Positions 23,681 through 34,870 of a DNA stretch of 64,000 nucleotides are shown here, one piece after another; position 1 is the first letter of the stretch, and each line of letters opens with the position of its first letter. Origin of the DNA: Casuarius casuarius (lineage: Eukaryota > Chordata > Aves > Casuariiformes > Casuariidae); assembly GCA_003342895.1 (NCBI GenBank), contig PTFA01000417.1:62001-126000 (forward strand). The letters are read 5' to 3'. The notes under the pieces were generated by a model. The model saw only the letters and a program-made list of their open reading frames with translations, ran no database searches and was not told where the DNA came from. The position numbers were made by a program, and so were the translations under genes.

Positions 23681-26098
23681 AGCAATAATAAAAAAAAAAA
23701 TATACAACATGTAAGGCAAGACATTGCTTTGGGAGGAAAGCAATAAACATTTCTGCAAATCTTCATCCACCTGCATTTTTAAAATATTGGAAGTGAGCAG
23801 GGAGCTGTGCTTTGAGATTAAAGTCAGGCTGCAAGCCTTGGCTTCAGGCTAACTTCACTTTAAAAGCTTTTTGGCATTAGTCAGATATTTTTTATGATAC
23901 ATCATTCTGTTTTGTGGGGGGAGGAGGAAATGACTTTTCAAAACAAGAGTGCTCCAAAGTATCTTGAAAAGAAAACAAAATGTCTGAATGCCTCATTGAA
24001 CAACGATTAGGCAAAAGCACAGAGAAACTTTGGGACACCAATTCATGTCACCTAACTGAAGTCCTTCAGAAGTTAAGTGTCTGATTTATGCTAGCAGTAC
24101 AGCCTGTCCCAGGATGGAATTAGCTACCTGTAGGAAAAATTTCCCTTAAGAAGGGAGAGAACCAACATTTCTACCTTAAAGTAGACATATCACTTTCAAA
24201 TGCCTGAAGTCATATATTACTAATTACATTCTGAAGGTTTATTCTAAATATTCTTAATATAACATGCACATTTTCAGAGCAGTTCAAGATGAGGGAATTG
24301 CACCAAACCAGTCTACATCAGTTTATTGGATGTCAGCATTTGCGGAAGATCTGTCCATAAAGCAACCGAGCTACGTCCCCATGAAAAAGATAACTCTGAC
24401 TGATTGATATTAGAAAACCTTCTTGAGTCCACTTTCTAGATCCAGTTCTTCTAGGGAATAATAGGGGGAGGAAAAAAAAAAAAAAACCTTCTTGTGAGAA
24501 AGGAGAATGATACCCAGTAGAGGTATCTGGAAAACAAAATTGTATACAATCAGAAATGTCAAGATTTGGCTATTTTCTATTCTAATTTTGGAACAAAAAT
24601 AGAGACAATAGTTTTTGAGCTTCTGTTTAACTAAGGTTATATATATGTTTAACTAAAGTTGAATGAATAGTTTTTTGAAACAATACAATAAATACATTGA
24701 AATAATGTCAAGGACAGAATTTAAACAAAATGTTTGCTATTAGTGGAAGGGAACAAATAGTAAAACAAATATTAAAAAAGAACTTTTGATCAAATTACAA
24801 GGGAAAATACTGTTTTTAAACATCTTAATTTACTAGTCTTGTTCTTCCAATGGAAAACTGCCTTGTAGTTTTTTTTTCTCAACCAGCCCTAAGCATGAAT
24901 CTCTGTTTAGTTAAATAGTATGCTATTGTGGTTTTTACTAAGCTGTGTTTTAAAATACTTTAAATTAGGAGTGAATGTTCAAAACAATGTTAGTGGGTTT
25001 TTTTTGAGAAAATCTAGGTTACAGCTAATTTTTAAATATTTCTAAACATTAAAAATAATTAAAATAACTAAAAAGTTTTAAGTAATTAAAGCTTATACCC
25101 TCTTTTTCCTGCTTTTTACTCTTCTTCACTCTTATTTCCTCAACTTCTATAAATCTATACTCACATTTATTCTTAATTGCCTATCTTGCTAAACATTCAG
25201 TGGATATATGAATTCTCTGTAGCTAACCTTAACTTCCAAGACTATCTCAGGTACTCAGTTTTTCATTATTCTCCCTTCCGATTTTTCGTTCCTTTTTCTT
25301 AGACATCGTTCTATTCAGTGAAGATCTTCCTATATGTCTTAATCCAGATTTCTAACCAGAGCAGTTTTCTAACAATTCAGCTTTTCACTGAAGCAACTTA
25401 TCCACTAACATAAAGAAATGGACACTATTCTTTCACAATTTCCTAGTTCCATAGGTCTTAATTTTGTTCTTTTCTGCCTATTCTTTTCTGCAGGTTTTTA
25501 TTCTCTCTCCTCCATTCCTTATCTCCATTCTTTCTTTCTTTTTTTCCCCATTTTTTTGTATTGTATCTTACAATATTACTTTTTATATTCAGTCTCTTAT
25601 TTCATTCCTTTAGTGAGCTCACTTTTTGAAGAAGCAGTAGAGCCTTTGCTTTTTGGATTTGGATTCCAAACAAGGAAACTTAGTGAATGAAGTCAGAACT
25701 CTCCCTTGTCCTTTTTTGTGATAAACGTTCCTCTTATCCAGCTACTGGGGCTGGAGTGAAGGTGGGGGATTTTTTCCTTCTGCTGCTAATAAGAATGAAG
25801 ACAAATTTTCACAAAGAAAGTAAAGGATATAGATAAGTTCTCAAAAGGCTTTTATTCACTAAATATAATGATGAATATAGGGTGAATATAGGAGGCAGAA
25901 GTAGAGGTGAAGTGCTCACTGTTCTCAAATGTGATATTCTTCTGTTCTCTGATGTAATTTCTGCTGTGTTTTTCCAGGTTAGTAGCATAAATGTAAAACT
26001 TCAAAGTAGTTACTTTTTCTAATATTTGTTTTGACTAAATAAAAGTCAAACAAATAATAGACATAATAATAAAAATAAAATAATAATAAAAAGATATG
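23681..26098. other. AT-rich non-coding stretch, no gene recognised
   Basis: Contains A runs near 23691 and 24472, a partly repeated TTTAACTAA-GTT word near 24625-24660, and a TAA-rich simple tract at about 26057-26093 just before the LTR. The 90-codon frame at 25418 is a Phe/Ser-rich string from a T-rich tract and is not taken as a gene. Confidence 0.55.
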
Positions 26099-26103
26099 CT
26101 TTC
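26099..26103 (+). repeat. Left target-site duplication of the solo LTR
   Basis: CTTTC directly precedes the TGTTAAGG terminus of the LTR and is identical to 27239-27243. Confidence 0.8.
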
Positions 26104-27238
26104 TGTTAAGGTATGCAGGCAGATGACTAGGCCCTGGCTTGAAGTTTAGCTAGCAGACCAGACCATGTGAAGCTGCTGGACGTGACAGGAGACATGGCTA
26201 GACCTGACAAACAACAAAGTGAGAAGATGCCAGAAGTTACAGGTAGGGCCATGAGGGGTGGCCAAGTGGCACAGGCAGTCCAGGGAGAGGTGTGCGAGAG
26301 ACACCCAAGCTTGGAGGGGAGCCTTGGGGGTGTTCTGGGGAGGGGAACCTCACAAGGCTGGTAGCACCTCAGTAATCCCACCAGTGATACCTTGTAAGGC
26401 TGAGATGACCTAGGAAACAGTATCAGAAATATCAAGTCTGAATTCAGAAGCAGCAAAGCAAGGACCAATGGGAAACTGTAATTAGGGGTGGGTTGTGTAT
26501 CTGGGAGGAGGCTAGGGTGGAGAAAGGAAGGAGTCCAGGTGGATGGGAGAAGAACAAACATGGGAAAATAGAGAGAAGGTGGTGATAAAAGGGGCCTGTC
26601 ACAAACAAGCTGCTTGTCAGTGCACTTGTCTGGCCAAGCCCTGTGCATTGCAATCTGTCCTATATTCTTATCAAACTCTATTAATATTTATTTTCTGTAT
26701 GAGTGCACTCTCTAGAGTGTGTGTGTGTATGACATGATAGCAAACTTCAAGGCATCATAGCCAGCAACTGGGACAAGAGGTCTGGGGGAAGGACACTGGA
26801 GGGACCATAGGCCTGGGGTCACCCCCAGAGAGAATTTGTGGAGGGTGGGGGAGTTTGCCTACGTGTGTGAGACCTGCTAGCAAGCTTTGAGCCTGATTAG
26901 CTGGCAAGTAAGAACAGGATCAGGCCATTGGTATTGTTTGTCTTTATGTTCGTGCTCTTTGTGAGCGTGTGGTGCTCTGTAAAGGCACTGTGCTCCTGCC
27001 TGTGGACCTGTTGGTGGTTGCATATGTCTGTTATAGGCATGTGTGTGTGTGTATCAGGGATACATGCTCAGCCTCGCTACGGGCCACACCTGGGAACTGG
27101 GAGCCGCAGCAGCCTCATGCCGAGCAGATCGGAGAGGAGGAACTCCCTGGTTCTTGATCCATCAAATTCAGCTTAAGCAGTCCTGGGAGAAGAACTGCCT
27201 GGGATCCTGAAGTCCTCCAGATTCTGCTACCCTTAAAA
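26104..27238 (+). mobile_element. Solo LTR of an avian ERVL-like endogenous retrovirus
   Basis: This element of about 1135 bases starts TGTTAAGG and ends CCTTAAAA, an imperfect 8-bp terminal inverted repeat with one mismatch. It is bounded by identical 5-bp direct repeats (CTTTC), the duplication size typical of ERVL-class insertions. A TATA-like GATAAAAGGGG at about 26584 could mark the U3 promoter, followed by AT-rich sequence consistent with a polyadenylation region near 26670-26700. No gag, pol or env text is present, so the internal region was probably lost by LTR-LTR recombination. The 173-codon minus-strand frame inside it is a composition artefact. Its overall wording resembles avian ERVL LTRs; the exact family is uncertain. 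Confidence 0.82.
26721..26913 (+). repeat. Diverged internal duplication within the LTR
   Basis: Two blocks about 140 bases apart are similar: 26721-26775 (GTGTGTATGACATGATAGCA start) and 26861-26913 (ACGTGTGTGAGACCTGCTAG start). Both continue with CAA-CTT-GCC-TAGC-GGCAA type words. Internal duplication would help explain the long LTR. Confidence 0.6.
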
Positions 27239-27243
27239 CTTTC
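27239..27243 (+). repeat. Right target-site duplication of the solo LTR
   Basis: CTTTC directly follows the CCTTAAAA terminus and is identical to 26099-26103. Confidence 0.8.
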
Positions 27244-30200
27244 TCTGTTTTTTTTTTTTCTTCATTATGGAAAAAATATCTATTACCTGTTTTCGTTTGG
27301 ACACCCATAAAAGCTTTTTGGAAAAAGGTTTGAACTGTTTGTAACAAATCAGAAGTATATCAAAGCTATTACAAATATGGGATAATTTATTCACAGGTGG
27401 GCTTTATTAACAACTGTACCAACTATATTAGCAATTGTACTAAATGTTTCTGCTCAGATGTGTATTATGGCTAAAGTTTTTGTTATCAAGTAGACGTCAC
27501 AGTTAGGATAGGGAGTTTGTACTGAGCTTAATCTTACTGCAAAAAAGCTGAACTGACTTACATGAGATCTGAGACACGAAACAAATGGACAAAACTCCTC
27601 CCTGTGACCCAGAGGCTGCAACAGAGTCCTCATTTTATCAGAGTGGACACAGATATGGAAGTGACCTTAGGATTCCCACTGATGAACGTAGCTGAGAATA
27701 GGAATAACAAGCGACATGCTTGCTTTCCTAGGGGGCAAATGATCTGTCATTGCTTTGTTACTTGGCATTATCTCAATTGATGAAAAGGCACTTTTGGCAG
27801 CCTGGATGGAGATTATGTTTTCATCCTTCAAGCTGAAATGAAATTAATGATGAGAAAAGAAATCAGAATCAGCAGCGACACAGCTCAAGAAATGTTGAGA
27901 CAAAAGAAGCAGCAGCACCTACATACCCACCAGGACAAGATTCACCCTAAAATCAGGACAAGACTTAATCTGAAATGACTGAACAAGGGCATTCGCCAAA
28001 TACAAATTAATAAATGCAAAAACCCAACACACTCCTTCACTATCTCCTTGATGATTCTTCAAACTTTAAAAAACTTCTTAAAAATATCTATTTCCACAAC
28101 AATAAATGACATTCTTGAATTTACAGAGATTCCTTCACACTGAAATGAGGAGCATCTCAATATAGAACTTGTCCCTAAAAACATAAATTGGAGTCGAATG
28201 ACAATCTAAGTTCATGAATTTATTATTTTTCAATTTCTGGGTTATAAAGTTGTTCAGAGCTCCTTCCTATTATTAAATAGCTATGGTTATTCAGTCCATA
28301 AGTGGAAAAAATAGCTGAGAGGAGCATAAAATCAATTTAAAAAGATATACACACTTTCAAAAGCACTTTGATATTCTTTTTGTTAAAAGTCAGTATTCTA
28401 GTTATATAGATGTATACTCTTTTCATGTGTGCCATAGATACTGTTCGGCTCCCACAGAGGTAATTTGATCCTAACTGACCAGATGAGGATTTTTCAATAT
28501 TTAATTTTCCATACTTCCAAATGTATCTTGTTCTTCTGCCAGCTCTTTCTTTCTCTTGCCTTGCCTTGAAAATATCAACCTTCAATTAATGAACAGAATT
28601 TCATGATTCGTGATCTAAGTCATCAAACTCTTGCAAATGTAAGTTGATATAACCTGTCACACAGTGTCTCAGTTTCCTCTTTCCTTATTGTCCTAAAAGC
28701 AAATGCTTCACACACTATGTTTTGTTTGTTTGCTTGCCTTACTTTAGGAGGAAGAAAGATATACAAAGATGCTTAGTCAGAAGACTACTGTTTTTTTTTT
28801 TTCCTAAGGAGATCATCCTCTCTGCCATGTTTGCACTCAGTGAATCATAAATACCATCTACCAGTTCACACTCACACTCACAGACTGAACTATGTGTGAT
28901 TTTAGATTTTCATATTCAGTAGTATTAAACAGACTTAACAGTCTGTCAGTTGTTTAGTCACCATAGGCATTCAAATGACTTGGGAACACAATGTACAATG
29001 TGATTTTTTTTCTCCCTGCGGGATATGGTATTGGCACCAAATCAGCTTTCTTTAAAGACCTTTTCTAGATTTTCTTTTAATTTTGTATACATTCTTTTTT
29101 TTTTCTGAGGTAGCATCCTATGCTGTGTGTCTTTTGAATGCAAATAATGAGATTTGTAGCCCATTTTATTCCTTGCTCACTGTCAAGATGGCTTCCATAT
29201 GTTTCCTGGGAACATCAGCTGCTTTTCACAAAGGTCACCCTTGTTCCTTCAGCTTTGCAGCAGCAGGAAGTCCTGGAAAGAAATATCACATACAGGGAAA
29301 GGGCCTATATTTTATATCCCCCAAAGTTCATCAGACACATATTCTCACAGCTGACTAAAAGGCAACGCTCGTCTTTCCCTGATCCAGACTCTGTCTGCCC
29401 CTATCAGGCTGTATTCACAGCTCTTACACTTCTTTTGTAATTAACAACACTGAATGAGTGCAAGATTTATTTATACCTCTGAAAAGTATTTTTACCTCAA
29501 CAAAGGAAAATAAATTCCACTTCTTGTAATATTTAGTAAAAATAAACCTGGGTAATTTGAAAAGTTTGGATTTCTTTTTTTTTAATCAAAGTGACAATGT
29601 GCTTTTCTCAGCCAATTCTTGTTAAAATCCCTTTCTATTCTCATGACAGTTTTGTAATTTTGTTTTGTTTTGTTTTATTTTTTTGTCAGAAGACCATGAG
29701 AAGGGAGGCATTAAACACCTGCTAAACATCTTTAATTCCAGATATCCACATTTCTTTTTCCACAATGTATTTTTCCTGATAAGTGGAATGTTTCATTAAA
29801 AGAAGAGGTTAAATAATTTCAAGATTAACAATACTTCTATGAAGGCAAAGGGTCCATTTAGTTTAAATTTTTATGAAAATGTGTGTGACTAAATGATACC
29901 GATAATTTTTTTTTTGGGGGGGGAGATTATTACGTAATAAAATTCATATCACATATGTAGGTCTCCATGTTTAGTATTAAAAGCAAAAGTAATGAACTAG
30001 TCATAGTGTTGAAAGAGTCCCAATCAAAAAAAAAAATCTTAAATCTTTAAAGGAAGTATTTTATTTCCCTTTACTGAGTAGCATTATACTCTAGAGTTAA
30101 GTTGATGATTTCCCTGGATTGCTCATAAGGTAAAGTCTTAATTGGCATGAATAACGCTAGAAGAAAAATTTAAGCAAAAACTAATATTTCTTTCTCTGAA

Positions 30201-30844
30201 GTAACTATAGCATTTCAGTTAAAAAGATTACTTTGTGCATCTTTGGGATTGCAGTTTGCAAAATTGCATAGGAACTATATAAAGAAAAAGAAAGAAGCAG
30301 TATTTCAAAGTACATGCATCTCTGGGACCCAATTAAAATAATTGGAAAGAGAGACAGTTCTTATAGGGGGTATTAGAATTTTCACCTCAAGAGAACTACT
30401 TGAAATCTGTCTTCAGTCTAAGCTGAAATGTGTTCTCTGACCTTAACTTCAAGTAATTTTCTTGGTATAAAGTTGTACATTTTGTACAAAGCTGTATGAC
30501 TGACTCTCTCTGGCCATAAGACATAGAAGGAGTATAATAAGGCAATAAGGGAAGTCAGGAATTGGTTTCAAGATTCCTTAATAACTGTATAGAGAAATAG
30601 AACGATATTTCTACTTTGCATTACCCATGAAATCCGCAAAGTTCTTTCCAAAGCAAATTAAATATAGCAAAACAATATTTAACAGAAACTAAGGGGAGGT
30701 CTTGATCCTATAATTTAAAATGGAGTTCTAATTATTGTCCGGCTGTAGAGTAAAACCTTTACAAAATCAAAAATAACTGTAGAAATATTTAGCCATTGCA
30801 GTAAACAACAAACCATCTGTTTATTCATTTGGTGAATGGAGTAA
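27244..30844. other. AT-rich non-coding stretch, no gene recognised
   Basis: Contains short T and A runs (about 27250, 28791, 29093, 29911, 30026) and a T-run/G-run junction at about 29911-29926. Frames up to 100 codons (29138-29440) have no recognisable domain. No transposon was identified. Confidence 0.55.
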
Positions 30845-31140
30845 GTTCACAAAACCATAGAAGATAGTGCCCCAAAGATATCAAGGAGTCATCTGCTCCC
30901 CATGATGTTTGTCTAACCTGTTCTGACAGATACACAATTATAATTTCACAGCCTTTCTAGAAAATCTGTTCCAATGCTCAAGTATTCTTACACTTGAAAC
31001 AGATTGAGTTTGTTTGTTTGTTTTTTCTAATATCTGCCTTGATGTATATTTTTCTTGCTAAACCTCACACCTCTTACCTACTATCTAGAACCCAATGATC
31101 TTTCACAGCCAGTGGATAGAAATAGCCACTCTCAGGTGGC
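30845..31140 (-). mobile_element. Old CR1 3'-end fragment (minus strand)
   Basis: The order of words is that of an antisense CR1 3' region: an ACCATAGAA start, AAGGAGTCATCTGCTCCCC, CTGTTCCAATGCTCAAG near 30968, then ACACTT and CTAATATCTGCCTTGATG and a final AACCCAATGATC. Divergence is high and there is no coding content. Confidence 0.65.
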
Positions 31141-31999
31141 AGTTTATCTCATTCTAGGACAACATATCAATTAGGGCAGATAAAACACTGTTTGTAGTGC
31201 CTAGATTTCTCCAGTGGCGATAAAGAGAATTTAGAACTGCTTAATCAGACTTAAATGTTTAACTTTTAGATATCTAAAGTTCATCAAGATGCATCTTACC
31301 CTTCCTGAACTCTGTCAGACTAATAGACTGTCTAGAAAAGAGAAAGCAATAAAGCACATCAGTAGGCATAATATTCCAAACTGTGTAGTTTCAGGCAATC
31401 TACCTAGAGAAGAGAATTAAATCAAATCATAACCACATAGCTCAGTCACTCAAACAGAATTAGCGTTAGCAAAACAAGACTTCTAAGGAAACTATGAGAA
31501 ACAAGGAAAACACAACTGTCCATTTGTGGAAGAAACAAACATTCCAGGAGTTCGTCTCAATAATAGTCAGTACAAGTTTTGATATCAAAATGCACATGCC
31601 CATTGACATCTATAACCCCAGGAACAACACAGCTGACAGCTGTGCCTAGAATAAGAAACAAAAAGAAAAAAGCAAAATGTATTACAAAGGACAAGCCAAA
31701 GCCATCAAGAAAAATAACAAGGAGATCATGCTAGAATAAAATGATTTTGCATTTGGAAATAAGCTACTTTTTATTCTGATGATGTAGCATCAAGAATTTA
31801 AGCCTGAAATATGAATATAAAACAAGATCTTAGACATGAATGTCTGTGATGCTCTCATGAGATTTGATAAGCTGGATATGGAAGCAAAACAGACCAGTGA
31901 ATGAATGATACTGGATAAGACTTCCAAAACGCCACAAAGCTAAAGAACCGAGTAATAGACTGTCTCCTGTTTTCAGAGGAGACTCTCATTTGCTCCAGC
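31141..31999. other. Non-coding stretch, no gene recognised
   Basis: AT-rich with no open frame of note and no recognised repeat. The tail of the LINE remnant that follows may extend into its right part. Confidence 0.5.
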
Positions 32000-32480
32000 G
32001 TCACTGCACCTGCAAGATGTTTATGGGATTCTGTACAATAATATCGAGCTGGTTTTGCTCATAGGCTTTGATAGCATCATATACATTCTCTGCTGTAGCA
32101 GATGGTGTTTAATTCTAATCTTCTCCTCTGCGGAGCTAACACCACACAACTGAAGATTTGCCTTGAGGTTGTCTCAATATTTCATTGGCTGACCTCTCAG
32201 CCATTCACTGTATTTTAACAAGTGACAGAAAATACCTTCAGGCAATCTCTCTCCTGATATATGTACCAGATGCCTGGACTAGCATAGCTGAGCCTGCAGG
32301 ATCATTGCTTTGATGCTCAGTATTTGACAACACTCTAAAATGTCAGTGTTTGGAATCTTATCTTACCATTTTATACCAACAAGAGCATGAAGAAAACATA
32401 AGTTGACTAAGATGATTGATGTGATGGCTGAAGACCGTTCAAATTCCATAGCTGTACAGAAGAATGATGACTATAACTGG
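32000..32480 (-). mobile_element. LINE C-terminal remnant, not obviously CR1
   Basis: Read on the minus strand from about 32372, a conceptual translation with stops gives KW-stop-DKIPNTDILE, then SIKAMILQAQLC, then HLVHISGERLPEGIF, then LRGQPMKY, then DNLKANLQLCGVSS. This order matches the region downstream of the reverse transcriptase in several non-LTR retrotransposon proteins (W-D-IPN-L, then AQLRW-GH, then R-P-IF, then K-D-LK-L). It differs from the CR1 post-RT text seen elsewhere in this window. Stops in the Trp block and later show it is dead. The clade cannot be fixed from this piece. Confidence 0.6.
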
Positions 32481-34439
32481 GCCATGAGAGATTTTAGATG
32501 AAATACAGATTTTAACAGAACTTTCAGTATATACATAAGTGATAATACTCATGCTTATTTTTCCCCTCTGAAATGTGACAAATGGGTTGTTAAGAAAGCC
32601 ATCCAGTTTGGAGCATTTCAGTACACATTCCCTATGAGAGAGGATATTTTGTGTGGAAGAATAAAATTAGAATGTCGTTTTTGTGGCTTTAGCATTTTTT
32701 CCTTGTCTCTTGAACATGTGAGTTGAGCAATTTTTTCTTTGCTCTAGCTTTTCTGCTGCCATTCCTACACAACCAATTTATTTATCAAAAATGCATTTTC
32801 AGAGTAATAAAAAATATTCTGTGTTCAAGTGTGTTCTTTGGTTTTGTTTGTTCTTTTTAATTATGAACAAATAGGTCAGATAACACTTTTATCCTTCTGT
32901 TTAAAAAGTAATATTATGTCTTTCTGAGCAGCCTATTGATATAAATTATTTTTGCTGAAATTGGAAGCTTGAAGGCAAAATGCCTTATGTCTTTGAGGAG
33001 AGTGATGAGATGCACTCGAAAAGTTAATCTTGAATAGGTAGAGTAGGTCTTTTCCTTGGAATGGTAGGAAATAATTTCTTAAGGCTTCGTTAGGCTGAGT
33101 GCGTTCACTCTTTTGTATACTTTCTGCTCTCCCTCTCTGTGCATACACTGGACCTTAATACTTAATATTACTTTTATGCTCACAATGTGTGAAAAATGTA
33201 ATAACATGGGATTATATTCAGTTGCTTTGTTCTATGATGTGAGATGCCTCATCTAAAGGGAAAGAAACTTGCAAAAAGGCTTCTGACCATGAAACACCCA
33301 TATTTAGATATAACCCAAAAGGCAGCTTTTACAATATATACCCATAATGTTCAGTGTTGCATTTTAAGGTTATGTTTTTGGAAAAACATAAGCTTTGGGG
33401 TTTCTTTAGACATGTGATTCACTTTTAAATACCCAAAATATTTGATGGTAGATTTAAATTGAAAGTTAGAAAGATTCTAGTTATGAAAGAACATCAGACT
33501 AGAACATCTATGGTCATACTTTTAAAATGAAAATGAATGGGTTTCTTTCACCTTCATTTATGTAGGAAAAAAATCCCAAAGACCTGTAATTTATCTATAT
33601 TGAAAACAGTTAAAGATTATCTTATTCAAAGTATTTTTTAATGCAAATAAAAAATTAATGAGAAAAGCTTGAATGATAGGTCCTAGTCATGTCTAAGTAT
33701 TACTTTGTCACTGGTATAAACTTAACTTATTTCTTGAATGCTTATGATACTGAGTCTTGGCATCCATATTGGCAACTATAGTATGTCTTTACACATACCT
33801 CCATATAACAACTTTGGTTACCTTACAGCTGGACTAGATTAAGCCCTGAAAAGAAAAATAATTAGAAAAAAGTGATATATGAAGTAAGACTGTAGAGTTC
33901 TAATGTAGTCTACATATTGGCTTCTACATGTGAGCTCATTGTGTAATTTTTTTTCTTTTTAATCAGTAGATTCAATTCAGCTGTCTAAACATAGATTGCT
34001 AGAGCTATTTGTGATGCCCTAGGGCTTCTGAGGCATCAGCACGAGACCGGCAGATATCACAAAGGACCTATGGGAGAGCTGTGTTATTTCGGAGTGGCAG
34101 CTGGAAGTTGGGAGAATACTCAAGCTCCTAAAATGGCATCAGACATGTTTGTCCGGGCAACTTATTTTTCTAATAGTCAACAGAGTCAATAGAGCTTAGA
34201 GAATGAGTCAGCTGAGCAAATGTAGGTTTCTATATTCATAATGCTCTTTTGAAAGGATATATGCTTTCTGGTACACCTCTGGCTGAAGGAAAATGAGAGC
34301 TTGTCAGCTGCTTGTTCTAATCAGAATAAGTTCTGATCATGCAATCTGACATTCTGTAAAAGATAGGGATTTCCTGCTGCCTATGTATTAATGGCTTTTG
34401 CAAAAGCACATAGTTGAGAAAAAATAATCAACTTCATTT
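32481..34439. other. AT-rich non-coding stretch, no gene recognised
   Basis: No known repeat or coding signature. The 71-codon minus frame at 32933-33148 is not supported by anything else. Confidence 0.5.
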
Positions 34440-34870
34440 TAAAGTTTACATGATAGAAAATGTGTTAAAATCCCTGCAGACTTCTTTGATGGCTGGTTGT
34501 TCTCACTCTTAGAAAAGGTATTTGATTTTCCACTCTTTATAGCTTCCATTACCATTCCTTGAGTTTTGCTTTTCTGCTACACTGAGTAGCCATCTGATTT
34601 CAAATTCTTGATCCTCATGTAGATAGCTACAGTCTGTGACTTATTCACCCCCTTAATCTTTCTGAGAATAAACTAAATTTATTCTGACCTTGAATTGCTT
34701 GCAATAAGGCATGCTCTTTGATCCTGAAACCATTCTCTTGTTGCTTCCAGGATTTTTTTCTGGTATCCCAATATTCTTGAAATGTTTTCCTTAAAGTGTT
34801 CTCCTGAAGCATTTAAACCAGAACTGAGCAGATCATCCAAAATAGTTAACTCCAACATTGACTGTTGAGG
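34440..34870 (-). mobile_element. Ancient CR1 3' region (minus strand)
   Basis: On the minus strand, words follow the typical order of an amniote CR1 3' half: CTGCTCAGTTCTGG near 34829, GAGCATGCCTTATTGCAAG near 34713, a TTTAGTTTATTCTCAGAAAG stretch near 34670, AAGGGGGTGAATAAGTCACA, then CTACATGAGGATC. These correspond to the post-RT part of ORF2 and the 3' flank. The sequence is strongly diverged and has no intact frame beyond about 70 codons. Confidence 0.65.

Noticed and set aside
26127..26648. 173-codon minus-strand frame rich in Pro, Leu and Ser
   Set aside because: It lies wholly inside the solo LTR on the opposite strand and matches no retroviral or host protein; composition keeps it open.
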